In this document: piece by piece, positions 25,405 to 34,862 of the stretch
How positions within the stretch are numbered: position 1 is the stretch's first letter
How the letters are laid out: every line of letters starts with the position of its first letter
DNA from: Bacteroidota bacterium
GTDB taxonomy: Bacteria > Bacteroidota > Bacteroidia > NS11-12g > UBA9320
NCBI GenBank assembly: GCA_013359235.1
Contig: JABWCE010000004.1
Span: 82,931-146,930, forward strand
Reading direction: 5' to 3'
Length of the DNA stretch: 64,000 nt
The notes under the pieces: model-generated
The model's input: the letters and a program-made list of their open reading frames with translations, nothing else
Databases searched by the model: none
What the model was told of the DNA's origin: nothing
Position numbers and translations under genes: made by a program

Positions 25405-27744
25405 ATGTGGGAAAAGATAGCTAATTTGGTTTTGAGGAACCGCTTTTGGTTAATAATATTACTAATAGCCAGTACCGTTTTTATGACATTTCAGTCAAGC
25501 AAAAGCAAACTTGCTTATGATAATGCTAAATTTATTCCCGAAGATGATTCAATTCTTGTAGTTTACAAAAAGTTCAAAAAACAATTTGGCGATGATGGCA
25601 ATGTAATAGTTATAGGAATTAAAACCCCTGAAATAAAAAAACTTGCATTTTTTAATGCATGGTACGATTTAACACATCAACTTGAAAAAACCAAAGGTGT
25701 AAAACGTTTACTTTCTATTGCCAATATTCAAAACCTTGTTATAAATGATTCGGGCTATTTTGGCGAAACAAAAATCTTTAAAAACAAACCTAAAACCCAA
25801 GCAGAGCTTGATACTTTGTATAACAAACTACATTCATTAAAATTTTATGAAGGTTTAATTTTCAATAAATCGGGCGATTTTTCAGTGATGGCTATTACTA
25901 TGGAATCTTCAATTGTAGATAGTCGTTACCGCATTGATTTTACTAATGAATTAGAAAAAAAAGTAAAGAGTATATGTAAAAAACATAATGTTGAACCGCA
26001 TTTTTCGGGTTTGCCATTTATCAGAACTCAATATTCCATTATCATAAAGCACGAATTAGTTTATTTTACAATATTTTCATTTGTAATTACATCGCTTATT
26101 ATGCTTTTTTTCTTTAGGTCATTTTATACCCTTTTGTTTGCACAGTTTGTTGTAGTTATTGGTGTAATTTGGACCCTCGGCATAAATGCTTCGCTTGGGT
26201 ATAAAATTTCGATTTTTACAGGTCTTATGCCGCCATTGATGGTAGTAATTGGTATAACCAATTGCATTTATTTATTAAACAAATACCATGATGAATACCG
26301 AAATCATAAAAACAAAATAAAGGCACTGCAAAGAGTAATATCAAAAGTAGGTGCAGCTATTTTTTTCATAAATCTTACAACAGCATTTGGTTTTGGAGTT
26401 TTCTATTTTTCCGACAGCAAAATATTAAAAGAATTTGGTATAGTTTCATTTTGGGCTATAATGGCTGTTTATGTAATTTCAATGGTTTTGATACCAATTA
26501 TTTTCAGCTATTTACCACCACCATCAAAAAAACAAACAAGGCATTTAGACAGTAAATATCTTCAGTTTATTGTAAATTATCTCGTAAAAATAGTTTCTAC
26601 AAAGCGAAGGATAATTTATAATATTACTATATTATTAAGTGTCCTATCTATTATAGGTTGTTTTTTAATTTCTGCCGTAGGCTATATGGTTGACGATATT
26701 TCGAAAAATAACCCATTATATGTTGATTTAAAGTTTTTTGAAAAAAATATCAAAGGTTTAATGCCTTATGAAATAGAAATTGATACGCGACAAACAGACG
26801 GAATAAAAAATGTAAGAACTCTTCAAAGAATAGATTTACTGGAAAGAAAAATTTCTTCAATGCCTGAGTTTTCGCAATCTGTATCTATTGCCAAAGTTAT
26901 TAGATTTGCAAATCAAACTTACAATGATGGTGATTCAAATCGTTTTCTCATACCCAATTTTATTGATTTGGGCGGTATTATGTCTATGATGCCTAACAGA
27001 GAAAAAAAGGGTAACTTTTTGCACAATCTTGTTGACAGCAGTTTTAGTAAAGCCCGTATAAGCTTTCAAATGGCTGATGTAGGTTCTGTGAGAATTAAAG
27101 AAATTAATGATACTATTAAAAAAATTGCTTATAATATTTTCCCTGCAAAAGATTATACAATTTCTACTACCGGCAATAGCTTAGTTTTTCTTGAAGGCAA
27201 CAAATATCTTTTTGATGATCTTTTTCAAAGTGTATTATTTGCATTGCTTGCCAATTCGTTAGTTATGGCTTTGATTTTCTTTAACTGGCGTATGATTATT
27301 ATTTCATTTATCCCAAACATTATACCTATGCTGATGACTGTAGCAATAATGGGATATTTTGGTATTGATTTTAAACCAAGCACTATTATTGTATTTTCTA
27401 TTGCTTATGGTATTGCAGTTGATTATAGCATACATTTTTTGGCAAAATACAGGCAGGAACTCAAAAAAAATAAGTATAAAATTCCTATTTCAGTGGCAAA
27501 TGCACTTAGCGAATCGGGTGTAAGCATGATTTATTCGGCAGTTGTGTTGTTTTTCGGGTTTTTGATATTTGCATTTTCATCGTTTGGCGGAACAATAATG
27601 CTGGGAATACTTACCAGTATAAATCTTATACTTGCTCTTTTATCAAACTTAGTGTTGTTGCCGGCTTTGCTACACAGTTACGATGTGGCTAAAGCAAAAA
27701 AGCGAGGCGAAATTAGTCTTGTAGATTTAGATAGTTTTGAGTAA
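25405..27744 (+). CDS. RND superfamily transporter, MMPL type
   Basis: The 779-residue protein has the MMPL/RND plan. There is one N-terminal helix (FWLIILLIASTVFMTF), a periplasmic domain with DNAKFIPEDDS, a block of five or so helices at about 215-370 with a sterol-sensing-like core (FTGLMPPLMVVIGITNCIYL), a second periplasmic domain, and a second helix block at about 610-765 (PSTIIVFSIAYGIAVDYSIHF). Acidic residues in the helices fit proton coupling. Family members export lipids, hopanoids or drugs. The single-chain form of about 780 residues without extra domains is common in Bacteroidota. It has its own strong promoter. Substrate unknown. Confidence 0.88.
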   Translation: MWEKIANLVLRNRFWLIILLIASTVFMTFQSSKSKLAYDNAKFIPEDDSILVVYKKFKKQFGDDGNVIVIGIKTPEIKKLAFFNAWYDLTHQLEKTKGVKRLLSIANIQNLVINDSGYFGETKIFKNKPKTQAELDTLYNKLHSLKFYEGLIFNKSGDFSVMAITMESSIVDSRYRIDFTNELEKKVKSICKKHNVEPHFSGLPFIRTQYSIIIKHELVYFTIFSFVITSLIMLFFFRSFYTLLFAQFVVVIGVIWTLGINASLGYKISIFTGLMPPLMVVIGITNCIYLLNKYHDEYRNHKNKIKALQRVISKVGAAIFFINLTTAFGFGVFYFSDSKILKEFGIVSFWAIMAVYVISMVLIPIIFSYLPPPSKKQTRHLDSKYLQFIVNYLVKIVSTKRRIIYNITILLSVLSIIGCFLISAVGYMVDDISKNNPLYVDLKFFEKNIKGLMPYEIEIDTRQTDGIKNVRTLQRIDLLERKISSMPEFSQSVSIAKVIRFANQTYNDGDSNRFLIPNFIDLGGIMSMMPNREKKGNFLHNLVDSSFSKARISFQMADVGSVRIKEINDTIKKIAYNIFPAKDYTISTTGNSLVFLEGNKYLFDDLFQSVLFALLANSLVMALIFFNWRMIIISFIPNIIPMLMTVAIMGYFGIDFKPSTIIVFSIAYGIAVDYSIHFLAKYRQELKKNKYKIPISVANALSESGVSMIYSAVVLFFGFLIFAFSSFGGTIMLGILTSINLILALLSNLVLLPALLHSYDVAKAKKRGEISLVDLDSFE

Positions 27745-27752
27745 AAAATAAA

Positions 27753-28979
27753 CTATTTTATAACAAGTTTTTCGCCCGAGTACCAAATTATTTTGCCGTT
27801 TCGGTTTATCAATGCCTTTTCAAAATGTTCGAGTTTACCGTTTTTATAGCTTTTTTTATCAGTGTATTTTACGATTGCAAAACCATTTTTATCAAAATTT
27901 TCTACTTCGTAAAATTGAGGTGATATTAAAAAAATGCCATTTTTATTAATAAATCCCCAATTGTCGTTTTCATCTTTAACGGCTGCTGTTTCTCCGTTAA
28001 ATTCAATAACATCATTGTACACCAAATCAATTGCAATATTTCCTTTTTTATCAATGAAACCGCACTTATTGTTTAAACAAACTTTTGCAAAACCATCAGA
28101 AAACGACCCCGCAAAGCTATACATAGGTTTTACGATGTATTTTGAGGTGCTGTCAATAAATCCCCACTGGTTGTAAATTCTTACCGATGCTAAACCATTG
28201 CTAAAACCATTGATTTTTTCAAAAATACATGATGTAATTGGTTTACCTTGTTTATTAATATATCCAAATTTGCCTTTTATGCTTGAATATGGAGCAAAAC
28301 CATTTACAAAATCCCCAACATAGTTTTCGTTTGAAGTTTCAAAAACCGAAAAACCCGAAGTGTCAATAAATGCAGTGTATTGATTAATTCTTTTGCAATT
28401 TGACAAACCATCGCTAAATGGCGAAACATTTTCATAATCAACCGAAATTTCTTTTAACTTGCCATTTTTTGACAAGATATACCAAAAATTGCCCGATTTT
28501 GCTACTGTCCAATTATAGTTCATATCATAGCTGTTTTCAGATTCAAACTGTTTTTCACAAATTTCAATGCCTTTAGTATTTATGTATTTGCAATAGTAAC
28601 CAATGGTTTCGTTTGTAGCATTGTCAATAATTTCATCGGTAAAAACTCTTGCTACACCATTATAAAATGTAAATTGTTCAAGGTAATTTCCATTAATAAT
28701 TGTGTCGCCATTTTCGTTAAGGCAACCCCATTTATTTGGTTCATTAGCTTGTTTTTTAAAATTAATGCAAATTAAGCCGCAACTAAAACTATCGGTAATA
28801 TTGGTTTTCAAATGTGTACCTATCTTACATTTATTGCCAAATGTATCAATAAAATTACAAAATTTGCTTTCAGGGTCATCTACTTTATACCATTTTTTTT
28901 GAGCAAAAGCATGATAACCAAAAAGTATAAAAAATAAAATTATAAATTTAACTTTCAAATTATTAGTAAAAAATGGCAA
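27753..28979 (-). CDS. Exported WG-repeat protein
   Basis: A 408-residue protein with a signal peptide (IILFFILFGYHAFAQ) and at least five WG-type beta repeats: KWGCLNENGD (about residue 83), KFGYINKQGK (237), QWGFIDSTSK (271), KCGFIDKKGN (305) and NWGFINKNGI (340). Degenerate copies lie between. WG repeats form propeller- or solenoid-like beta folds and often mediate protein contacts; no enzyme activity is implied. The start is TTG: 28979 is given, but TTG at 28958 (then KVKFIIL) gives a more usual signal peptide. It converges on the exporter with 8 nt between stops. Confidence 0.8.
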   Translation of the reverse strand: MPFFTNNLKVKFIILFFILFGYHAFAQKKWYKVDDPESKFCNFIDTFGNKCKIGTHLKTNITDSFSCGLICINFKKQANEPNKWGCLNENGDTIINGNYLEQFTFYNGVARVFTDEIIDNATNETIGYYCKYINTKGIEICEKQFESENSYDMNYNWTVAKSGNFWYILSKNGKLKEISVDYENVSPFSDGLSNCKRINQYTAFIDTSGFSVFETSNENYVGDFVNGFAPYSSIKGKFGYINKQGKPITSCIFEKINGFSNGLASVRIYNQWGFIDSTSKYIVKPMYSFAGSFSDGFAKVCLNNKCGFIDKKGNIAIDLVYNDVIEFNGETAAVKDENDNWGFINKNGIFLISPQFYEVENFDKNGFAIVKYTDKKSYKNGKLEHFEKALINRNGKIIWYSGEKLVIK

Positions 28980-29052
28980 TTATAAACATTTAGTTTTAAT
29001 GAATTTCTCATAAAATTTTATAGTTTTGATTTTTAATAAGCATTTTATATCT

Positions 29053-29775
29053 ATGTTAAAATCTAAAATCATCATATCAATATTTTTTGTATTCTTATCA
29101 GTAAAAGTGTTTTCGCAAGTTGGAGGAAATATGGGATTGGGTTACAATGTTGGAACTCACTTTTCTAATAAAGGACTAAATTTTGTACTTGACCGATATA
29201 ATGAAACCCGTTCATACCTTTCTACCAAAATGGGCAAACCTTCATTTTACAGAGGAATGACATATTATTTGGATTTTTATTTTCCCAAAGGCATTATTGA
29301 TTTAGACCTTACATACAACAAATCATATTGTTTTGCCGAAGGTGTTGATGCTACAAAAACCTTGATACATCGCGATATAAAATTTAAGGCATCATCATGG
29401 GCAATGGGTTTTGGGAAAAAAATTTATAAAACCAAAGGAACTATGGGAATTTACGCCGGATGCGATGGTAATCTATTATTTATAAGTGTTTATTCAAGAA
29501 AATATACTGTTGGGCAATACAAGCCTGATTATGAAAAAATAGTATCTGATGTAAATCTCGGAATAACCCCTTTTGTGCAATGGGTTGGCAATAGAATTTC
29601 AACAAAAGCTTATATCAGATTAACAATTTTAAAAAATTATTATCAAGAGCTAAACAGGTATTTAAACCCTAATACAGCTTTTAAAGACAATACCAATGAT
29701 ACAGAAGGATTCTTGCATTCTATGGGTTTTAGTGCGAGGTACAACCTTTTTAAAAATTATAAAAAAAGAAAATAA
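29053..29775 (+). CDS. Probable outer-membrane beta-barrel protein
   Basis: A 240-residue protein with a signal peptide (IIISIFFVFLSVKVFSQ), then alternating amphipathic strands with many glycines and tyrosines (GGNMGLGYNVGTHF, GMTYYLDFYFP, GIIDLDLTYNKSYCF). The last strand is MGFSARYNLFKNY. This matches small outer-membrane barrels (OmpW/porin-like fold), but no family signature stands out. ATG 29053 is chosen over a TTG at 29026, which would add nine residues before the signal peptide. It stands alone on the plus strand, 130 nt before ileS. Confidence 0.65.
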   Translation: MLKSKIIISIFFVFLSVKVFSQVGGNMGLGYNVGTHFSNKGLNFVLDRYNETRSYLSTKMGKPSFYRGMTYYLDFYFPKGIIDLDLTYNKSYCFAEGVDATKTLIHRDIKFKASSWAMGFGKKIYKTKGTMGIYAGCDGNLLFISVYSRKYTVGQYKPDYEKIVSDVNLGITPFVQWVGNRISTKAYIRLTILKNYYQELNRYLNPNTAFKDNTNDTEGFLHSMGFSARYNLFKNYKKRK

Positions 29776-29842
29776 TTACTAATCTCTCTCAAATTTTTTT
29801 ATAGTTTTTATTGATTTTGTATTAGCATTTTCTATCATCGAA

Positions 29843-29876
29843 TTTGGCTTTAGTAACAAAAGCATTTTTAAATTTG
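29843..29876 (+). promoter_or_regulatory. Promoter of the ileS operon
   Basis: TTTG (29843-29846), 22-nt spacer, TAAATTTG (29869-29876). The -7 box ends 28 nt before the GTG start of ileS. No T-box-like leader is present in the short 5' region. Confidence 0.5.
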
Positions 29877-29904
29877 TTTATCTTCGCAACTTTTTATAAG
29901 TAAA

Positions 29905-32900
29905 GTGCAGGCAAAGCAAGAACAAAAATTATATCCTGAGTATTCACATTCAGATTTTCCGGGTTTTGAAAAAGAAATTTCAAAATATTGGAAAGAGCAT
30001 AATATTTTTCAGAAAACAATAGAAAACAGGGCAAATTCAAAGGAATTTATTTTTTACGAAGGTCCACCTTCTGCAAACGGGATGCCCGGTATTCATCATG
30101 TAATGAGCAGAACTATTAAAGATTTGTTTTGCCGTTTTAAAACACTTGAAGGTTATAAAGTAAATAGAAAAGCCGGTTGGGATACACATGGCTTGCCAAT
30201 TGAACTTCAGGTAGAAAAAAAACTTGGGATAACAAAAGATGATATAGGTAAAAAAATAAGTATTGAAGATTACAATGCCGAATGCAGAAAAGATGTAATG
30301 AAATTTAAAGGCATTTGGGACGACCTTACTGAGAAAATTGGATATTGGGTTGACCTTCAAAACCCCTATATTACTTACGAAAACAACTATATTGAAACTG
30401 TTTGGTTTTTGCTGAAAGAAATATATAAAAAAGGCTATTTGTACAAAGGTTATACCATACAGCCCTATTCACCGGCAGCAGGTACAGGACTAAGCAGCCA
30501 TGAACTAAACCAACCGGGCACATACCGCGATGTAAAAGATACTTCGGCTGTCGCACAATTTAAAGTGAAAATTGATGAATTAAACAAACTTGGAAACACA
30601 GATGGCGAGGTTTTTTTTCTTGCATGGACTACTACTCCATGGACATTACCCTCAAACACAGCCCTTGCCGTAGGCAAATCAATTAAATATGTACTTGTTA
30701 AAACATTTAATCAATACACATTTAAACCTATAAATGTAATTTTGGCAAAAGATTTGGTTTCAAAATTCTTCAAAAATGAAGATTCTGATTTAGAATTTGA
30801 AAATTACAAACCTGGTGACAAAAAAATACCTTTCAAAATTTTGAATGAATATACCGGAAAAAACCTTATAGGAATAAGGTATGAGCAACTATTACAATAC
30901 ACATTGCCCGCCGAAAATCCCGAAAAAGCTTTTGTAGTAATTGAAGGAGATTTTGTAAGCACCGAAGATGGTACAGGCATTGTTCACATTGCCCCAACCT
31001 TTGGAGCAGACGATGCACGAGTAGCTAAAAAAGCCGGGGTACCTGCCATGCTTGTAAAAAATGCCGATGGCAAACTTGTACCTCTTGTTGATTTACAAGG
31101 AAAATTTATAGAAGTAATGGGAGAATTTGCTGGTAAATATGTAAAAAATGAATTTTACAAAAATGCACCCGAAAAATCTGTAGATGTCGAAATAGCTGTT
31201 AAACTAAAAGAAGAAAACAAAGCTTTTAAGGTTGAAAAATACGAACACAGCTATCCTCATTGTTGGCGTACAGACAAGCCGGTTTTGTATTATCCTCTTG
31301 AGAGTTGGTTTATAAAAACAACTGCAATAAAAGACAAATTAATAAGCCTTAATAAAACTATTAATTGGAAACCACAATCAACCGGTGAAGGGCGTTTTGG
31401 CAACTGGCTCCAAAACCTTGTTGACTGGAACCTCAGCCGCAGCCGTTACTGGGGAACTCCTTTGCCAATTTGGAGAACAGAAGATGGCAAAGAAGAAATT
31501 TGTATTGGCTCAATCGAAGAATTAAAATTTGAAATTCAAAAAGCAATTAAAGCCGGACTTTCAAATTCTTCGGTTTTAGATAGTGGACATGGATTAGACC
31601 TTCATCGCCCTTATGTTGACAACATTGTTTTGGTTTCGCCAAGCGGAAAACCAATGAAACGAGAAACTGATCTTATTGACGTTTGGTTTGATAGCGGTGC
31701 TATGCCTTATGCACAATGGGGTTTAGATAAATTGATAGATAACAAAAATTCAAAGTTAAACTTAAATGGTATTTTCCCAGCCGATTTTATTGCCGAAGGT
31801 GTTGACCAAACAAGAGGCTGGTTTTTTACACTCCATGCAATTGGAGTTATGCTTTTTGACTCGGTTGCATTTAAAAATGTAGTAGCAAATGGGCTTGTGC
31901 TTGACAAAAACGGCAACAAAATGAGCAAAAGATTAAGCAATACGGTAGACCCATTTATCACTGTAGAAAAATACGGAGCTGATGCCACAAGATGGTATCT
32001 AATTGGAAATGCAGCTCCTTGGGATAATTTAAAATTTGATATTGAAGGTCTTGCCGAAACTCAAAGAAAATTTTTTGGCACACTTTACAATACTTATTCT
32101 TTTTTCGCATTATATGCCAATCTTGATAAATTTGTTTATATTAAAGATGATGAAATACCTTATAACGAACTATCAGAACTTGATAAATGGATAATTTCTG
32201 AACTTAACAAACTCATAGATGATGTTAAAAAATATTTTGACAATTACGAACCACATCTTGCAACAAGAGCCATTCAAGATTTTGTAAACGATAATCTCAG
32301 CAATTGGCATGTAAGGCTTTCAAGACGAAGATTTTGGAAAAGCGAGTCGGGGGCAGATAAAAAATCTGCTTTCGAAACTCTGTACAAATGCCTCGAAACT
32401 GTAAGTGTTCTTATGAGTCCTGTAGCTCCTTTTTTTGCCGACTGGCTTTATAAAAACCTAAATGGAGTTTTTCAAAAAAATCAAAGTCAAATTTCTGTTC
32501 ATTTATGCAATTTCCCTCAATCAGAAAAAAGTAAAATTGATAAAAAACTGATGGAAAGTATGGCTCTTGCTCAAAAAATTTGCAGCATGATACTTGCAAT
32601 CAGAAAAAAAGAAAAAATAAAAGTAAGGCAACCCCTGCAAACTATACTTATACCGGTAATTAACAAAAATTTTGAAACCAGAATAAAAAGTGTAAAAGAT
32701 TTGATACTTACCGAAGTAAATGTAAAAGAAATTAAATTTTTGCACGATGGAGAAAATTCAATTATTGTAAAAACCGCCAAGCCTGATTTTAAAAAACTTG
32801 GTCCAAAAGTTGGCTCTAAAATGAAAGAATTGGGAGTTGCAATTTCAAATTTTACTGCGAAAGAAATTAATAAAATTGAACAAGAAGGCTCGTTAAACAT

Positions 32901-33285
32901 TGATCTTGGAGCATTTAGCTTTCAATTATTGCTCGAAGACATTGAAATATTAACCAAAGATATTGAAGGATGGCAGGTATCGGTAAATGATAATTTAACA
33001 GTTGCCCTTGATTTAAAAATTAACGATGAATTGTACCTTGAAGGATTGTCGAGAGAAATTATAAATAAAATACAAAACCTGCGAAAAGACAAAGGATTTA
33101 AAGTTGACGACAGAATAAACGTATTAATAAGCAAACAAAATGAAATAGATAGTGCCATATTTCAATACAAAGACTATATTTGCACCGAAATTTTGGCTAA
33201 AAGCATAATTTCAGTAAATTCAGTTGAAGGAGATATAATTGACATCAACGGAATTGAAATAAAAGTAGCAATTAATAAGGATTAA
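29905..33285 (+). CDS. ileS: Isoleucine--tRNA ligase, long (IleRS2-like) type
   Basis: The 1126-residue class I synthetase charges tRNA-Ile. The ATP site begins YEGPPSANGMPGIHH: the usual HIGH is read here as GIHH (residues 62-65), so the first and third residues are swapped. The second signature is KMSKR (672-676). The CP1 editing domain has TTPWTLPSNTALAVG near residue 241 and IVHIAPTFGADD near 360. A long C-terminal region lacks the Cys4 zinc finger of E. coli IleRS, as in eukaryote-like IleRS2 enzymes. Those are known for mupirocin resistance, and the GxHH variant has been tied to very strong resistance. GTG at 29905 is the start. The dksA-like gene begins 2 nt after its stop. Confidence 0.96.
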   Translation: MQAKQEQKLYPEYSHSDFPGFEKEISKYWKEHNIFQKTIENRANSKEFIFYEGPPSANGMPGIHHVMSRTIKDLFCRFKTLEGYKVNRKAGWDTHGLPIELQVEKKLGITKDDIGKKISIEDYNAECRKDVMKFKGIWDDLTEKIGYWVDLQNPYITYENNYIETVWFLLKEIYKKGYLYKGYTIQPYSPAAGTGLSSHELNQPGTYRDVKDTSAVAQFKVKIDELNKLGNTDGEVFFLAWTTTPWTLPSNTALAVGKSIKYVLVKTFNQYTFKPINVILAKDLVSKFFKNEDSDLEFENYKPGDKKIPFKILNEYTGKNLIGIRYEQLLQYTLPAENPEKAFVVIEGDFVSTEDGTGIVHIAPTFGADDARVAKKAGVPAMLVKNADGKLVPLVDLQGKFIEVMGEFAGKYVKNEFYKNAPEKSVDVEIAVKLKEENKAFKVEKYEHSYPHCWRTDKPVLYYPLESWFIKTTAIKDKLISLNKTINWKPQSTGEGRFGNWLQNLVDWNLSRSRYWGTPLPIWRTEDGKEEICIGSIEELKFEIQKAIKAGLSNSSVLDSGHGLDLHRPYVDNIVLVSPSGKPMKRETDLIDVWFDSGAMPYAQWGLDKLIDNKNSKLNLNGIFPADFIAEGVDQTRGWFFTLHAIGVMLFDSVAFKNVVANGLVLDKNGNKMSKRLSNTVDPFITVEKYGADATRWYLIGNAAPWDNLKFDIEGLAETQRKFFGTLYNTYSFFALYANLDKFVYIKDDEIPYNELSELDKWIISELNKLIDDVKKYFDNYEPHLATRAIQDFVNDNLSNWHVRLSRRRFWKSESGADKKSAFETLYKCLETVSVLMSPVAPFFADWLYKNLNGVFQKNQSQISVHLCNFPQSEKSKIDKKLMESMALAQKICSMILAIRKKEKIKVRQPLQTILIPVINKNFETRIKSVKDLILTEVNVKEIKFLHDGENSIIVKTAKPDFKKLGPKVGSKMKELGVAISNFTAKEINKIEQEGSLNIDLGAFSFQLLLEDIEILTKDIEGWQVSVNDNLTVALDLKINDELYLEGLSREIINKIQNLRKDKGFKVDDRINVLISKQNEIDSAIFQYKDYICTEILAKSIISVNSVEGDIIDINGIEIKVAINKD

Positions 33286-33287
33286 AT

Positions 33288-33668
33288 ATGGAACAAAAAG
33301 AAAAATCTTATTACACTGATGAAGAGTTGCAGGAATTTAAAGAATTGATTTTAAAAAAACTCGAATCTGCTAAAGCCGAATTAAAGGATTTGGCTGAGTC
33401 AGGTAACAATTCTAATGGTACTGATGATACCGGAAGTGTTTATAAGACAATGGAAGATGGTAATTCTACCTTGTTAAAAGAAAACATTTCTCAACTTGCT
33501 TCAAGACAAAGAAAATTTATTGACAATTTAGAAATGGCATTGCTGAGAATTGAAAATAAAACTTATGGAATTTGCAAAGTTACCGGTAAATTAATTCCAA
33601 AAGAAAGATTGTTGGCTGTACCGCATACTACTCAAAGTATGGAAGCTAAACTAAAACAATATAAGTAA
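33288..33668 (+). CDS. TraR/DksA-family protein with degenerate zinc finger
   Basis: A 126-residue protein with a long helical hairpin (about residues 10-85, including the acidic NGTDDTGSVYKTMEDGN tip region) and a C-terminal globular part, GICKVTGKLIPKERLLAVPHTT. DksA-type proteins enter the RNA polymerase secondary channel and act with ppGpp. Here three of the four zinc cysteines are missing: only Cys in GICK remains, with Thr-Gly in the next place, a form usual in this phylum. Position between ileS and lspA (2 and 5 nt gaps) shows one operon. Confidence 0.88.
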   Translation: MEQKEKSYYTDEELQEFKELILKKLESAKAELKDLAESGNNSNGTDDTGSVYKTMEDGNSTLLKENISQLASRQRKFIDNLEMALLRIENKTYGICKVTGKLIPKERLLAVPHTTQSMEAKLKQYK

Positions 33669-33673
33669 ACTGC

Positions 33674-34345
33674 TTGAAATTATCAAATAGACAAAAATAC
33701 TGGTTTGTAGCAGCTATTGTATTATTTACTGTTTTGTTTTGCGACCAGTTTTTTAAAAACTGGGTTTTACATAATATGTATCTTGGCGAAACCCGTAAAA
33801 TGCTTGGTAATTGGTTTTTTCTTCACTTTACAGAAAACAACGGAATGGCTTTTGGTCTTGAAATAGGTGGTAAATCAGGCAAATATTTTCTTACAGCTTT
33901 TAGATTGATTGCAGTAGCAGGTATAGTTTGGTATCTTATAAAACAAATTAAAAATAATGCTCACTTAGGATTCATCGTATGTATATCGTTAATATTAGCA
34001 GGAGCCATTGGTAATATTATTGACAGTATGTTTTACGGTGTTTGGTATAAAAATTTAGTAACTTATGACCAAGCAGGTAAATACTTATTAGGCAGAGTAG
34101 TTGATATGCTATATTTTCCAATAATTGAAACAAATTACCCTTCGTGGGTTCCATTATGGGGTGGTAAAAGTTTTATTTTTTTCAGGCCTGTTTTCAACCT
34201 TGCCGATGCAAGCATAAGTATAGGAGTAATTGCGATAATTTTATTTCAAAAAAGCTTTTTCAAACATGAAAGAGATGAAAATATTGAATCAACCCAAGAC
34301 AATCAAATCAATACTGAACCAGAAGAAATAGAGGAAACTCAATAG
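33674..34345 (+). CDS. lspA: Lipoprotein signal peptidase (signal peptidase II)
   Basis: A 223-residue inner-membrane aspartyl protease that removes signal peptides from prolipoproteins. Seen: four transmembrane segments, the conserved FFLHFTENNGMAFGL, then GAIGNIIDS, catalytic Asp144 in RVVDM and catalytic Asp178 in FNLADASI. A stretch of about 30 residues between the two aspartates (with NYPSWVPLWGG) and an acidic cytoplasmic tail make it longer than the usual 160-170; this is typical for Bacteroidota. Start is a TTG 5 nt after the dksA-like stop, so translation is probably coupled. Lipoproteins elsewhere in the window are candidate substrates. Confidence 0.95.
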   Translation: MKLSNRQKYWFVAAIVLFTVLFCDQFFKNWVLHNMYLGETRKMLGNWFFLHFTENNGMAFGLEIGGKSGKYFLTAFRLIAVAGIVWYLIKQIKNNAHLGFIVCISLILAGAIGNIIDSMFYGVWYKNLVTYDQAGKYLLGRVVDMLYFPIIETNYPSWVPLWGGKSFIFFRPVFNLADASISIGVIAIILFQKSFFKHERDENIESTQDNQINTEPEEIEETQ

Positions 34346-34438
34346 TTGTTTTATTAAAGCAAAATACAAACTAAATGTTTTAAAAATTGTTTTATCTAAT
34401 AGTTTAAAAAATAAAAAATTATATAAAAATATAAAATT

Positions 34439-34855
34439 ATGCCATATCCAGAAATGATGCTTACCCCAATGAGGGCTGAACTTACAAGTAATGGTTTTAC
34501 TGAACTAAAATCAGCAGAAGATGTAGAAAATGCTTTTCAAAATGCCGAAGGTACAATGTTAATAGTTGTTAATTCGGTATGTGGTTGTGCTGCAGGTGCT
34601 GCACGCCCCGGTGTTATTGAATCGTTAAACAATGAAAAAAAACCTTCAAAGCTATTTACAGTTTTTGCCGGTCAAGACCTTGATGCAACTGCTACTGCAA
34701 GAGGTTTTATGTTGCCATTTCCTCCATCAAGCCCTTCGGTTGCACTGTTTAAAGATGGTAAAATTGTACACATGGTAGAACGCAAAAACATTGAAGGATA
34801 CAATTATATTGCTATAGCCGACAATCTAAAAACTGCATACAATAAATTTTGCTGA
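34439..34855 (+). CDS. Bacilliredoxin family protein (BrxA/BrxB, DUF1094)
   Basis: A 138-residue thioredoxin-fold protein with the family CGC motif (NSVCGCAAGAARP, Cys48 and Cys50). It starts PYPEMMLTPMRAEL and has the late segment PPSSPSVALFKDGKIVHMVER, both conserved in the YphP/YqiW family. In Bacillus these proteins remove bacillithiol from oxidised protein thiols. Whether this organism makes bacillithiol is not shown here. It stands 93 nt after lspA and is probably expressed alone; it converges on the DUF5686 gene. Confidence 0.92.
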   Translation: MPYPEMMLTPMRAELTSNGFTELKSAEDVENAFQNAEGTMLIVVNSVCGCAAGAARPGVIESLNNEKKPSKLFTVFAGQDLDATATARGFMLPFPPSSPSVALFKDGKIVHMVERKNIEGYNYIAIADNLKTAYNKFC

Positions 34856-34862
34856 AAATAGC

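Noticed and set aside
30794..30805. A further AATTTGAAAATT copy inside ileS
   Set aside because: It is a single copy in conserved coding sequence, without the 16-nt partner; chance in AT-rich DNA.
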